From: Halobacteriovoraceae bacterium
GTDB taxonomy: Bacteria > Bdellovibrionota > Bacteriovoracia > Bacteriovoracales > Bacteriovoracaceae
Direction: 5' to 3'
Assembly: GCA_002712005.1 (NCBI GenBank)
Contig: PASP01000014.1
Coordinates: forward strand, 434,001 to 498,000
Length of the DNA: 64,000 bases
The notes beneath the pieces were generated by a model. The model was given only the letters and a program-made list of their open reading frames with translations, was not told the DNA's origin and searched no databases. Position numbers and translations under genes: made by a program. Below, piece after piece: positions 1 to 9,521 of this stretch (position 1 is its first letter; each line of letters opens with the position of its first letter).

Positions 1-2604
1 CATTGCTGAAGCTAGAGAGTTAAGAGATTCTTTTGTACTTTCTTGCTCTCCACCATAGACTACAGATACATCATGGAATTCATCCTGAATTTCTTTCCAG
101 TAGTCTGAAACAATTTTATTCGCTTGAATTGAAGTGATTTTCTCAACATCAACTGATGCCATTACCGTCTTAGCTCGCTTGTAATCGTAACGCTTAACCT
201 GTGCTGCTCCATCCTTAATTTTGAAGTCAGCAAGAAGAGATAGAGGAACTAAGTTTCCTTTTGGGTCAGTCACTGTAATCTTTTTAAGATCTTCAATACT
301 TGATTTAGATACATTTCCAAATTCTACTTTGAGATCAATTTCTTTATTGAGCAAAGTAACATTGGAAACAATAGATCCTGTTAGAGCAGTTCTAATAGTA
401 TTTCCAATTTGAGATGCCGAAAGTCCAAGCCTAGAGATATAATCATTATTGAGATCAACAACCACCTCGTCAGGACCAAAAACATCATCAATCTTTTCAT
501 CAAAAACGCCATCGACTTCTTCAAGCTTTTTGATCATCATATCGACTACTTTTTGCAAGTTTTCATCATTAGAAGAACGGAAAGTAACATTAACGGCTGT
601 CCCAACTGGAGGCCCATTAATCTTTTCTTCAATAATGATAGTCTCTGCTTCTGGTATTTCCAGTTTTCTTAACTCTTTTAAGAAGTCAGTGTAGTGAACA
701 TTGTATTTAGCATAGTCTGAAGCCATGACTTTTATAAGGAATACATTGTCCCCAACTTGTCCTCTTTGGTCTAAAAGGTTGACGAGTGTATAACCTGAGA
801 AGGCAATTGTTTCTTGCAGCCATTTCTTCTCAATGGTTTCTTCAACTCTTTTAGATACTTTTTGAGCGATACTATCTGTATATTCTAGTGAACTATTTAC
901 TGGGAGTTCTACTCTAATATCGTATTCTTCAGTTTGTTCAGCGGGAAATAAGATAAACTTATTAAATACAATCATAACCACAAATGAGAAGGCGATGATT
1001 AGAATCCCACCTAATGCTGAAATGTATCGATGCTTAACAACAACTTGCATAAGCTTTTCAAACTTTTTCGCAAATTTTTCGTACCATCCATTTGTTTCAT
1101 CCGTTTTCTTTTCAAGCTTAATATTTCTTCCCACAAAGTGAAGCCTCATAGGTAAGAGAATAAAACATTCAAGCAGACAGAAGAGTAATGCAGCGGTTAC
1201 AACAATCGGAATTGGAGTAATAAATCGCCCCATAATACCTGTGGTGGCAAGCATAGGTAAGAATGCAGATACAGTCGTCATGGCCGTCGCTGTAATTGGA
1301 ATCCATAAGTTAACAACGGAATCAATAGCAGCGTCGAGTGATTTCTGACCTTCCTCTCTTCTTCTTATATATTCTTCACTAATAACAACGGCATTATCAA
1401 CCAGCATACCCATTGCGATAATAAGGGCCAAGATTGAAATAGAGTTAAAGGTTAGACCAAAGCTTGGCATAAGCCCCACAGCTGCGAATAAACTCGTTGG
1501 TAGAGAGATGGCAACCATAAGTCCGATTCGTCCTGGCATAAAGAACATAAGTACTAAAATAACGACCACGATACCTGTAACACCATTGGAAGATAGAACG
1601 GCAAGTTTATCTTTAACTTTGATCCCTTCATCAGTGTAGACAAAGAATTCAAGGTCATTCTTGTATCGTTTTTCGTAAGTCTTAAGAATTTGTTTTACAT
1701 CTCTTACGAGCTCTAAAGTATCAGCACCCGCTTTCTTTTGAACACTTAAAAGAGTAGCTGCTTTGCCATTGTACCGCGTTTTGATGGTCGCATCTTCTTC
1801 TCCGTCTATAACGGTCGCGATATCCTTTAGTCTAATCTTCTTTCCAGAGAAAGAGGACCTCACAACGGTTTCACCCAATTCTTCCGCTGTTTCCACTTTA
1901 TTATCAATAGTAACAAGTTTTTGTTCTTTACCTAATTCTAGGTCTCCACCTGGGATATTGATATTTCGTGAAATGACAGCTTTTGTTACCTCATCTACAG
2001 ACATATGGAGGGTTTCCAACTTCTTAGAGTCGAGAAGAATGTTAAATTCTCTTTCTTGATAACCATAGAGATTTACGGCCTTTACGCTGCGAATATCTTC
2101 AATATCCTCTTTGAGAAGATCCGCCGTTTTATTTCTTTTACGTTTGTTTCCATTCTCACCTGTAACAGCAATTTCAATAGCTGCAATTTCTTCAGCTTTA
2201 AGTTCTGTGAATTCAGGCTGCTCAGTGAGATCAGAAGGTAAATCAGTTACTCTCTCTAGAGCAGTTTGAAGATCGGAAACGGTTTCTTGAACATCGACTT
2301 TTGGATTATCCATATCGATACGAATCGTGATCTTAGATTGACCGGCCTGAGATACTGAACGAACATCTTTTAAACCTGATACTGTTCTGATTTCATCTTC
2401 AATGGGTTTTGTAATTTTAACTTCGATATCCTTCGGAGTCGCACCTGGATATACGGTTTCAATGGTAGTTGTAGCAAAATCAACATTAGGATATGTCTCA
2501 GCAATCATACTTTTGTACCCTCTAATCCCGTAGATGAACATGAAGAGAGTGACGATTAAGGTGAGCTTTTGATTTACTACAAAAAAGCTAGCAAGTTTTT
2601 TCAT
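1..2604 (-). CDS. RND (HAE1/AcrB-type) efflux transporter, 3' end outside window
   Basis: The open frame starts at ATG 2604 and stays open to the window edge, so 868 codons are visible of a family usually about 1000-1050 residues long. It shows the RND layout: an N-terminal membrane helix, a periplasmic porter domain (IETVYPGATPKDIEVKITKP near the start), then a helix bundle with the TM4 motif GMLVDNAVVISEE, and a second porter loop. The family exports drugs, metals or lipids by proton antiport across the inner membrane, coupled to TolC. The start lies 3 bp after the tolC stop, so it is co-transcribed with tolC and marR. No membrane-fusion protein is visible; it may lie beyond the left edge. 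The substrate cannot be told from sequence. Confidence 0.93.
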   Translation of the reverse strand, partial: MKKLASFFVVNQKLTLIVTLFMFIYGIRGYKSMIAETYPNVDFATTTIETVYPGATPKDIEVKITKPIEDEIRTVSGLKDVRSVSQAGQSKITIRIDMDNPKVDVQETVSDLQTALERVTDLPSDLTEQPEFTELKAEEIAAIEIAVTGENGNKRKRNKTADLLKEDIEDIRSVKAVNLYGYQEREFNILLDSKKLETLHMSVDEVTKAVISRNINIPGGDLELGKEQKLVTIDNKVETAEELGETVVRSSFSGKKIRLKDIATVIDGEEDATIKTRYNGKAATLLSVQKKAGADTLELVRDVKQILKTYEKRYKNDLEFFVYTDEGIKVKDKLAVLSSNGVTGIVVVILVLMFFMPGRIGLMVAISLPTSLFAAVGLMPSFGLTFNSISILALIIAMGMLVDNAVVISEEYIRRREEGQKSLDAAIDSVVNLWIPITATAMTTVSAFLPMLATTGIMGRFITPIPIVVTAALLFCLLECFILLPMRLHFVGRNIKLEKKTDETNGWYEKFAKKFEKLMQVVVKHRYISALGGILIIAFSFVVMIVFNKFILFPAEQTEEYDIRVELPVNSSLEYTDSIAQKVSKRVEETIEKKWLQETIAFSGYTLVNLLDQRGQVGDNVFLIKVMASDYAKYNVHYTDFLKELRKLEIPEAETIIIEEKINGPPVGTAVNVTFRSSNDENLQKVVDMMIKKLEEVDGVFDEKIDDVFGPDEVVVDLNNDYISRLGLSASQIGNTIRTALTGSIVSNVTLLNKEIDLKVEFGNVSKSSIEDLKKITVTDPKGNLVPLSLLADFKIKDGAAQVKRYDYKRAKTVMASVDVEKITSIQANKIVSDYWKEIQDEFHDVSVVYGGEQESTKESLNSLASAM

Positions 2605-2607
2605 GAT

Positions 2608-4089
2608 TTAGGCCTTCTTATTAAAGTCACATGGAGTGTCGTTATATATTGTTAAGTAATCTAAAACGATATTTACAATTTCGAGTTGTGCATTGATAGT
2701 GGATAATTGAGCGTTCATATAAGCATCTTGGTCAGAGATAAGGTCACTAACGGTTGCTCTCGCTTGCTCGTATTTCTTTCTCATGTACTTAATTCTTTGA
2801 GATAAGTTACTCGCATTAATTTTTTCAGACTTTACTACTGAAGCAAGGTACTTAATGGATCGTGCGAGCTCTTTATGAGTTGCTACCATATTGGCCTTGG
2901 TTGTTTTAAGTGTCGCCTCAAGTCTTTTTTGATCGTACTGGTTGAGGAAATCTTTTGTAGTTTTTTGTTGTTTTCCCAAAGAAAAGCTTACGTTTACACC
3001 AACTTCAAAACCTGTACGATTATGTCCTGTCATATCATCGATACTCTTTCCATAGTCACCATTGATAATTTGACCGTTTCGATCTGCTCCTACACCAGTT
3101 GACTTAACTGTTCCATAGAGATTTACGTTGGGAGAGTCATACTGCTCGTTAATATCTTTGTAATTCTTTTGAACACCTTGAATCATTCCCACAAGTTCAT
3201 CATAGTCTGTGTTTTCATAGGGGATACCTGAATACTGAACAATCTTAGAAGTACAAGAAAGGACTTCGTTTACTGTATTGTCTAAATTATATGTTCCCAA
3301 TTCTAGGTCTTGTTCATTAAATCCTGGAATCATTTGTCTGAGTTGCTTGATTAAACTTTGCTTTTGATACTTGTAAAACTCTAAACTTGACTCTCTACTG
3401 GCCTTTTGAGCTTTATATCGAAGAACTTCGTCTCTTTCTGTTACTCTGTTCTTTAAACGGTCTTCAGATTCTTTAAGTTGGAGATCTGCTGTTTTTAAGA
3501 GATTATTATATATTTTTAAAGACTCATTATTCGCAACAAGTGCCCAGTAAATCTTACGAAGAGAAATTTGATAAGAACTCAAATTGATTTTCTTTTGTAA
3601 CTTTGTTTGATCTTCAATGAGCTTTAAATTTTCGACTTGTTTTTCAGAAAGTTTTCCGAATAGGTCTTTCCAGATATCCATTTCTGCAGTGAAACTTACG
3701 ACAGTGGTTGTCGCGTTGTCGAGTTCTGGAATAAAAGCATTACCTTTTGAAGAGGTTTGATAAGTTGAAATATCTACTGAGGTTTTTACTCCATTATAGA
3801 ATTTTTTCTGAAGGCCAATCTGAGTTTGAGTAATTGGAGTACTCACTACCTGAAAGCTATTAACTGGTCTTTCTTTGGTTTGCATATGACTAGCACCACC
3901 ATAACCATTGAGTTCATACTGCTCAAGGAATTGAGATCGGTTAATTTGCGTAGATAAAAGCGTTGATTCTAATTGATCCATTTGGGGCGTATCTTTGATC
4001 GATTCGCTCAAAAGCAATTCCTCTGTTAACAGAATTTTTGCTTCAGGACTGACCATCCCCATGGAGAGAAGTAATAAAATGAATTTCAT
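2608..4089 (-). CDS. TolC-family outer-membrane efflux protein
   Basis: 493 residues with a short N-terminal secretion signal and long amphipathic helical segments with Leu/Lys/Glu/Gln heptads, as in the TolC/OEP family. These proteins trimerise into an outer-membrane channel with a periplasmic helical tunnel. The gene sits between marR (4-bp overlap) and the RND pump (3-bp gap), the usual composition of a tripartite exporter operon apart from the missing adaptor. Sequence similarity within TolC proteins is low, so the call rests on architecture, length and context. Confidence 0.82.
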   Translation of the reverse strand: MKFILLLLSMGMVSPEAKILLTEELLLSESIKDTPQMDQLESTLLSTQINRSQFLEQYELNGYGGASHMQTKERPVNSFQVVSTPITQTQIGLQKKFYNGVKTSVDISTYQTSSKGNAFIPELDNATTTVVSFTAEMDIWKDLFGKLSEKQVENLKLIEDQTKLQKKINLSSYQISLRKIYWALVANNESLKIYNNLLKTADLQLKESEDRLKNRVTERDEVLRYKAQKASRESSLEFYKYQKQSLIKQLRQMIPGFNEQDLELGTYNLDNTVNEVLSCTSKIVQYSGIPYENTDYDELVGMIQGVQKNYKDINEQYDSPNVNLYGTVKSTGVGADRNGQIINGDYGKSIDDMTGHNRTGFEVGVNVSFSLGKQQKTTKDFLNQYDQKRLEATLKTTKANMVATHKELARSIKYLASVVKSEKINASNLSQRIKYMRKKYEQARATVSDLISDQDAYMNAQLSTINAQLEIVNIVLDYLTIYNDTPCDFNKKA

Positions 4090-4532
4090 AGTTTATCCCT
4101 GTATTTAATTAATATTTCATATATAGATTTGTAGGCACTTAGAATTTTTTTTCGTTCAGCTACTGTCATTTTGTTAAAGAGATGTTCTAGGTTCTTTTCT
4201 AGGTTATCTTTCTCTTTATCGATGAGCTTCATTCCTTTAGCGGTTAGGCAAATGAATGTTTGACGGCTATCTTCATCGGATTGTTTTCGCACACAGTACT
4301 TTTTTGTGATGACTCTTTTGATCGTTGTTGTAAGAGTTCCTCTTGTCACTCCTAATCGATTGGCCAAGTCCTTCATCACGAGTCGACCTGAATTTATATA
4401 TAAGTTATATAAGATTCTAAAGTCAGTGTGAGTAATTCCTTCTTTTTCACATGCCATCATATTTTTAGAGTTCTTTTTTATAACATCAATGATGACTGGG
4501 AAAATCTCAGCGAGCTCTTTTGCTTCTTTCAT
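4086..4532 (-). CDS. MarR-family transcriptional regulator
   Basis: 148 residues with the MarR winged-helix fold. The recognition region reads MKDLANRLGVTRGTLTTTIKRV and is followed by the wing VRKQSDEDSRQTFICLTAKG, with the DxR motif typical of MarR (here DEDSRQ). MarR dimers bind palindromes and usually repress their own operon until a ligand binds. It is first gene of the marR-tolC-RND operon and overlaps tolC by 4 bp. A striking array of three palindromes lies directly upstream and is the probable operator, so this is very likely the local efflux repressor. Confidence 0.93.
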   Translation of the reverse strand: MKEAKELAEIFPVIIDVIKKNSKNMMACEKEGITHTDFRILYNLYINSGRLVMKDLANRLGVTRGTLTTTIKRVITKKYCVRKQSDEDSRQTFICLTAKGMKLIDKEKDNLEKNLEHLFNKMTVAERKKILSAYKSIYEILIKYRDKL

Positions 4533-4568
4533 AATTCACTTTATGTTAAATGTTCATCTAATCTTATT

Positions 4569-4619
4569 TAGTTTGATATTCAAACGGTTTGAATTTCAAA
4601 CCATTTGAACATCAAACTA
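4569..4619. promoter_or_regulatory. Triple palindromic operator upstream of marR
   Basis: Three 15-bp palindromic units of the form GTTTGA-N3-TCAAAC lie at 4571, 4587 and 4603, spaced exactly 16 bp apart. The whole 51-bp block is itself a near-perfect inverted repeat centred at about 4594. The central unit is the best palindrome (4587-4601). The units end about 35 bp before the marR start, where a promoter would lie. By family knowledge this fits autoregulation by the adjacent MarR protein; binding is inferred. Confidence 0.75.
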
Positions 4620-4799
4620 TTTTTGAGTCAATGGAAGTTGAAGTCTTGTCTAGATAATAGGATTAGAATGTATCAGAAAGTACCTGAAAATAGGGGACTG
4701 TTAAGGGAGTTAACTTAAAAATTTTTATGGTAAAGGAGATTAACTATTATTCTTATTAAGATCATAGGAAGAGAAAATTAGTAAAGCTCATTAACCACT

Positions 4800-6737
4800 T
4801 TACTCTTCGAGGGCCTCATAAAGTTCTAAGAGATACTCTTCTTTTTCTTCTTTTTTCTCTGAAAGCTGGGCCAGTTTTTCTACCCCTTCACTGGATTCTT
4901 GATGAATCGCCAGTTCATTCATGAGAGCGTCAATTTTCTCAATTAATGCTTCCGTTTCAGATATTTTAGTCTCCAACTCAGCTGGACTAAGATTTAATTT
5001 TTTCTTTTTCTTAACTTCTTGTTGGATAGCAGGCTGACTATCATTGATAGGAGGAGATTTGGTCTCGGTATCCTCGGTAATGCTCTCTTTTAGAAGTTGG
5101 TCTTCAAGGGCCTTGACCTCAAGATATTCTTCAGCCTGATCATATCCACCTTCAAATACCTCAATTTGTTGATTCTCAATAAGAAGGAGCCTATTTGTAA
5201 TATTTTTCAGGAAGGATCTATCGTGAGATATCACAAGAATACAGCCACCGAACTCTTGTAAAGTTTTCTCTAGAATATCAAGAGTCTCTAGGTCAAGATC
5301 ATTGGTAGGTTCATCAAATACCCAAATATCAGCAGCATCTTTTAAATTTAAGGCCAGTTGAAGTCGATTTCTCTCTCCACCTGAAAAGGTGTGAAGAGGT
5401 CTATGAACTTCATCTCCACTAAATAAAAACTTTTTGAAATAACTGATGACATGTTGAGTTCCCCCATTGGGAAGTAAGACTTGGTCTGTACCATCACCTA
5501 AAATTTCAAATGGTGTCTTATCTAAGGGAAGTTCTGCTCTTTGTTGAGTGAAGACTTTAATTTTTATATCTGGAGCTCTTTTTATTTGTCCGGAATATTC
5601 GTTAATTTCACCTGAAAGAATCTTGATAAGAGTTGATTTTCCAACACCATTTTCTCCAAGAATTCCGATTTTGTTTCCTCGATAGACGGAGAAGCTTAAA
5701 TGATGGAATAAGTCTTTATTAGGATAACCAAAACTTAAGTCCTTGATATCCACAAGTTGTTTTGATTTCTTATTTCCCTCTGAGACATTGAGCATAAGGG
5801 TTCTCTTCGCTTGGCCTTTGAGCTCTGATATCTTCTTCTTAACATCGTGAAAACCTTCAACTCTTTTTTTAGATCGAGTCCCTCTGGCCTTAATACCTTG
5901 TTTCATCCAGGCATCTTCACGACGGAAACTATTCTGCAGTTTATTGAGTTGAGAAAGGCGATCTTGCTCTCTTTGAGCCTCTAATTCTAAGAAGTCTCGA
6001 TAACCACCTTTAAAGGAGATTATTTCTTGATTCTTAATTTGAAAGATTTTAGTGGTTACTTTACCTAGGAGATATCTATCGTGAGTAACAAGAATATAGG
6101 CTTGATCTGTAAGTAAGAGCTCTTCTTCAAAGAGCTTAATCGTTTCGATATCAAGGTGGTTGGTAGGCTCATCCCAAAGTATTAATTGGTCTTTTGCACT
6201 TAAGCCTAAAGCAAGAAGAATCTTCTTTCTTTGACCACCACTTAGATCGTTTAGGGGAGCACTCAGATCGATTAGACCTAAGGACTTGCAGTACGACTCA
6301 AAACTATGCACCAGACTCCAGACATCCTCTCCCTCGAATAAATCTAAAATTCTACTTTGTTCCTCTAAATCACCATCACTTGCTTCACCTTTTTCGATGA
6401 GCTGATTGAGTATTTCTAATCTATGATGAGATTCTTTGAATTTAGGATAAAATTCCCAAAAGCAGTTTTGGATACTCGTTTGACTTGGAATTTCAGTTGG
6501 AATTTCTTGAGGGACATGGAATAGAGAGAAGCCCTGTGTTTTATCAAAAAGAAAAGGGGGAGTACTGGTGTCTGCTCCTTGCTTGCCTTCTAGTATTTTA
6601 AATAGCGAAGACTTTCCTTTTCCATTGAGACCCAAGAGACCAATTCTATCTCCTTGCTCAATAAGTAGCTCTGCATTTTTAAAAAGAACTTTTGAACCAA
6701 AACTAAGGCTTAAATTTTTAAAAGAACAGAGGATCAC
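4800..6737 (-). CDS. ABC-F family ATPase (Uup/EttA-like)
   Basis: 645 residues with two ABC cassettes and no membrane segments. Cassette 1 has Walker A GLNGKGKS (residues 36-43), signature LSGGQ and Walker B LILWDEP. Cassette 2 has GENGVGKS, FSGGE and IWVFDEPTNDLD. Between them is the charged ABC-F linker, and the C-terminus is a Lys/Glu-rich coiled coil as in Uup. ABC-F proteins act on ribosomes or, for Uup, are linked to DNA transactions and ribosome assembly. The coiled-coil tail favours the Uup subgroup. It is monocistronic, with its stop facing the marR control region. Antibiotic-resistance ABC-F members cannot be excluded. Confidence 0.92.
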   Translation of the reverse strand: MILCSFKNLSLSFGSKVLFKNAELLIEQGDRIGLLGLNGKGKSSLFKILEGKQGADTSTPPFLFDKTQGFSLFHVPQEIPTEIPSQTSIQNCFWEFYPKFKESHHRLEILNQLIEKGEASDGDLEEQSRILDLFEGEDVWSLVHSFESYCKSLGLIDLSAPLNDLSGGQRKKILLALGLSAKDQLILWDEPTNHLDIETIKLFEEELLLTDQAYILVTHDRYLLGKVTTKIFQIKNQEIISFKGGYRDFLELEAQREQDRLSQLNKLQNSFRREDAWMKQGIKARGTRSKKRVEGFHDVKKKISELKGQAKRTLMLNVSEGNKKSKQLVDIKDLSFGYPNKDLFHHLSFSVYRGNKIGILGENGVGKSTLIKILSGEINEYSGQIKRAPDIKIKVFTQQRAELPLDKTPFEILGDGTDQVLLPNGGTQHVISYFKKFLFSGDEVHRPLHTFSGGERNRLQLALNLKDAADIWVFDEPTNDLDLETLDILEKTLQEFGGCILVISHDRSFLKNITNRLLLIENQQIEVFEGGYDQAEEYLEVKALEDQLLKESITEDTETKSPPINDSQPAIQQEVKKKKKLNLSPAELETKISETEALIEKIDALMNELAIHQESSEGVEKLAQLSEKKEEKEEYLLELYEALEE

Positions 6738-6936
6738 AACAACTTCCTAATATGAGTTAAATTTCATCACCTTATAGCAATTAAGCTGAGAAAAAGCGAA
6801 TTTATCATAGTAATTTCAGCTTCTTAACAAAGAAAGAGGCAATTATTACCCCTACTCAGGTTCAATTTTTTGACGATGTGTATAATTATTATTGATCAGG
6901 AATTTTCTTGATCTTATTTTTAGATAGAAGGGTCTT

Positions 6937-7599
6937 ATGAATTTACCCGCAATAGCAGTAAGAACTTATAATCAATTAAAGGATGATAGTTCCTATCGTA
7001 AGCTATTGAAGTATATTTCTAAGAAATTAGACAAGATTCGAGATCCTATAAAACGCAGTCGTTATGTTCACAAGAAAATTGATGAGGAGATTGCTTATCA
7101 GTTTGAAGACCCTGTCGTCAGAAACTTGACCCAATGTAAGAAGGGTTGCTCCGCTTGTTGCCACTCTCAAGTGGCCATAACAGAAGATGAGGCTCATCTA
7201 CTCGTTAAAGAAATTGAAAGAGGTGCGCAGGTTAACTGGACTCGCTTATGGGAACAGGCTAAAGCAGGTAATGATACAAAAGCTTACATGAAAATTCCTT
7301 ATTCAATGAGAGCCTGTGCATTTCTCGACGAAAAAGGACAGTGTTCTATCTATGAGTCACGTCCAAGTGTTTGTCGAACCAATTACGTCATTAGTAATCC
7401 TAAAGATTGTAGAGTTGAGGAAGGTGAAGTTAAATCGGTTCAACTCTTAAATACCTTTGGAGCAGACTCCTGGGTATATGGATTATTCTCAAAGAATACC
7501 TATAACGGCACCCTACCTGTAATGGTGAAATATCTATTAGAAAAAAAGGGTACGAAATTAGAACAAAAGCGTAAACGTTACCCAACCCTTGATGCTTAA
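6937..7599 (+). CDS. YkgJ-family cysteine-cluster protein
   Basis: 220 residues. It has the YkgJ signature: a first cluster with Cys67, Cys71, Cys74 and Cys75 (CKKGCSACCH), then Cys127, Cys136 and Cys146 in ACAFLDEKGQC and SRPSVCR. The family is annotated as putative zinc- or iron-chelating and is of unknown function; fold and metal are inferred from the conserved cysteines. No signal peptide, so probably cytoplasmic. It is followed by the Spx/ArsC-like gene 67 bp downstream on the same strand, perhaps in one transcript. Confidence 0.82.
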   Translation: MNLPAIAVRTYNQLKDDSSYRKLLKYISKKLDKIRDPIKRSRYVHKKIDEEIAYQFEDPVVRNLTQCKKGCSACCHSQVAITEDEAHLLVKEIERGAQVNWTRLWEQAKAGNDTKAYMKIPYSMRACAFLDEKGQCSIYESRPSVCRTNYVISNPKDCRVEEGEVKSVQLLNTFGADSWVYGLFSKNTYNGTLPVMVKYLLEKKGTKLEQKRKRYPTLDA

Positions 7600-7666
7600 A
7601 GACTTGTTTATTCAATAAACTCTTCGCATAATTTGGACTCGATTTTGAAAAAATTAGGGAGTCCAT

Positions 7667-7996
7667 GTGAAAGTATACGGAATTAAAAATTGTGACACTG
7701 TAAAAAAAGCTTTAAGAAAATTAAATGACTCAGGAGCTGAATACGATTTTGTAGATTTCAAAAAAACGCCTCCAACTCAAGCTCTAATTAAAAAAGCCAA
7801 AACCTACCTTGGTGAGTTACCTGTTAATAGAAGAGGAACAACCTTTCGTAAAATTAAAGAAGACTATGAGCAATCTAACGAAGCTGAACAAATCAGACTT
7901 CTGGTAGAGAATAGTTCTGCTATTAAAAGACCTTTAGTTGAAAAAGAAGGGAAGATTATTGCAGTTGGCTTTAAAGATGATTGGGACTTCCTCTAA
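7667..7996 (+). CDS. ArsC/Spx/YffB-family thioredoxin-fold protein
   Basis: 109 residues that start at GTG 7667 behind TAGGGA; the ATG two bases earlier is out of frame. The start MKVYGIKNCDTVKKALRKL and the C-terminal RPLVEKEGKIIAVGFKDDWD match the ArsC-like family, YffB/Spx branch. Only one cysteine (Cys10) is present in the active-site turn, in CDTVKKA, so it lacks the CXXC of Spx and resembles YffB, a glutathione-dependent reductase candidate. A true arsenate-reductase role is unlikely without other ars genes nearby. Confidence 0.85.
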   Translation: MKVYGIKNCDTVKKALRKLNDSGAEYDFVDFKKTPPTQALIKKAKTYLGELPVNRRGTTFRKIKEDYEQSNEAEQIRLLVENSSAIKRPLVEKEGKIIAVGFKDDWDFL

Positions 7997-7997
7997 A

Positions 7998-8567
7998 TTA
8001 GAAGAAATTCCAAATAAAGAATAAGGGGACCGAGAGGCCGACTAGTGCGAGAATTCCGCCTCTTCCTTTAATACCTTTAGATCCTTTAATCATAAAAATG
8101 GCCGAAAGTGCTAAATAGAGCAGGAAAATAGAATAGATATCAGAAGCAACAATCCAGTAGCTCTTGACTTCATTGACATGGAGTCCATTAAAGGCCCTTA
8201 AAAAAAGTCTTGGCTTTAAAGATTCATAAAATAAGGTCTTTTGATCTTTCATTAACGTGACCGTTGTATCATGAGGAAAGAAGATCTTTAACTGATTAGG
8301 AGAAGACCAGAAGGCTCCTTTTTCTTTTTCTTGAATATGAAATACTTCCTTAGCCTTTTCAATATAGTCATTATCTTGGAATGACTTATCGATTTGAATT
8401 TTTTCTTTTTTATGAACGAATGAATAATTGGGGTTCCAATCATCTCGATGATTAAGGGCCAATCCTGACAAGGCAAAGAGTATAGTGAAGCCTATACTTA
8501 GGTAACCAATGTCACGATGAAGGGCCCTATTTAAAAGAAATAGCGACTTCTTATTCAATATGAACAC
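7998..8567 (-). CDS. PepSY-associated TM-helix protein
   Basis: 189 residues with an N-terminal ALHRDIGYLSIGFTILFALSG helix typical of PepSY-associated membrane proteins, a periplasmic loop of about 90 residues, and two further hydrophobic helices near the C-terminus. Such proteins occur in iron-uptake and redox contexts, but their exact role is unknown. Its start overlaps the end of the DUF4920 gene by 17 bp, so the two are translationally coupled and may work together in the envelope. The stop lies one base from the convergent Spx/ArsC-like gene. Confidence 0.72.
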   Translation of the reverse strand: MFILNKKSLFLLNRALHRDIGYLSIGFTILFALSGLALNHRDDWNPNYSFVHKKEKIQIDKSFQDNDYIEKAKEVFHIQEKEKGAFWSSPNQLKIFFPHDTTVTLMKDQKTLFYESLKPRLFLRAFNGLHVNEVKSYWIVASDIYSIFLLYLALSAIFMIKGSKGIKGRGGILALVGLSVPLFFIWNFF

Positions 8568-9006
8568 CTGATGGTGAAAACTGATAAAATGTTTTAGGTC
8601 CTGTTATTTGAGAGAGGTCAGCTTTCTTATTTTGCTTTTTAGCATATTTCTTTTCTTGCGCAATAAGCTCTTCCTTACTATAGGTTTTGTACTTTAAGGT
8701 TCCTGTTGCGTAAGCAACTTTACCTTTTGCAGAAAGAGGGAAGACCATATCTCCATCGCGAACTTTTAAACGCAGAGTTTGATAGGCCTTATCACTTGCA
8801 AATTCCATCCAACAACCACGGTAAGAACATACATTTGTCACCATCCCTTTAATCGTGACTTCTTTGCCATCGAATTTCTTAGCATCTGCAAGAAGTTCAG
8901 AGATAGGAGTAAGTTGTGACTTATTCACTTTTTTTCCGAATTCAGTGGCTGCATGGGCAGTGGTAAAGAGAAATATTAATGAGTTGAGGATGATGAACTT
9001 TTTCAC
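8551..9006 (-). CDS. Secreted DUF4920-like protein
   Basis: About 151 residues from GTG 9006, chosen because AAGGAC precedes it and the product then begins with a clean signal peptide (KKFIILNSLIFLFTTAHA). A longer frame up to 9096 exists but has no ribosome-binding site. The mature part has ISELLADAKKFDGKEVTIKG and CSYRGCWMEFAS, an OB-like region with a Cys-Cys pair as in DUF4920 proteins, which are periplasmic and of unknown function. It is coupled to the PepSY-associated gene by overlap. Confidence 0.75.
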   Translation of the reverse strand: MKKFIILNSLIFLFTTAHAATEFGKKVNKSQLTPISELLADAKKFDGKEVTIKGMVTNVCSYRGCWMEFASDKAYQTLRLKVRDGDMVFPLSAKGKVAYATGTLKYKTYSKEELIAQEKKYAKKQNKKADLSQITGPKTFYQFSPSGVHIE

Positions 9007-9122
9007 AATGAGGTCCTTATTAAATAATGAAGCTCTATTTTGCCCTTGATACTTCTGTTTAGTAAAGTTATCTAGTATAAGAAATATAACTGCCAAGTCT
9101 TAGAAATTAGGAGAAGCCAAGT

Positions 9123-9521
9123 ATGAATGAAGCAAGTGTGGCCTTAAAGGAAATGATTCTAAAAAATTTAGGTCAAAACGGTTTTCCCATGAAAAAGGTC
9201 TCTCTTCCTTTAGAAAAGCTCTACGAAGTTGCTGATAATAAAGGGGCAAATCTCAATCATATACTTGAAAGTTTGGCCCAAGAGGGAACGGCTCATGAAA
9301 AGTCGGGGGATAAGATCATTTTTGAAGCGGTTTTGCCTGAGAGTATGGCCAATGGAATGAATCAAGAAGATATGATGAAGCAAGCTCAAGAAATGATGGG
9401 ACAAATGAGTCCTGAGCAAATTGCGGAAATCCAAAATATGGTCGCCAATATGTCTTCAGAAGAACGGGAAGAGATGATGAAAAAGGCCGCGAGTATGTTT
9501 GGTGGTGGTAGTCACTCTTAG
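9123..9521 (+). CDS. Small Met-rich hypothetical protein
   Basis: 132 residues behind TTAGGAGAAG. The N-terminal half looks like a small helical fold (LYEVADNKGANLNHILESLA). The C-terminal half is an unusual Met/Gln/Glu-rich helix with repeated MM and EEM pairs, ending MFGGGSHS. No signal peptide or membrane segment. I do not recognise the family; the helical Met-rich tail recalls chaperone-associated or metal-binding regions, but that is only a resemblance. Confidence 0.7.
   Translation: MNEASVALKEMILKNLGQNGFPMKKVSLPLEKLYEVADNKGANLNHILESLAQEGTAHEKSGDKIIFEAVLPESMANGMNQEDMMKQAQEMMGQMSPEQIAEIQNMVANMSSEEREEMMKKAASMFGGGSHS

Noticed and set aside
1763-2059. Plus-strand frames inside the RND gene
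   Set aside because: Shadows of the RND coding frame, which is supported by clear protein motifs.
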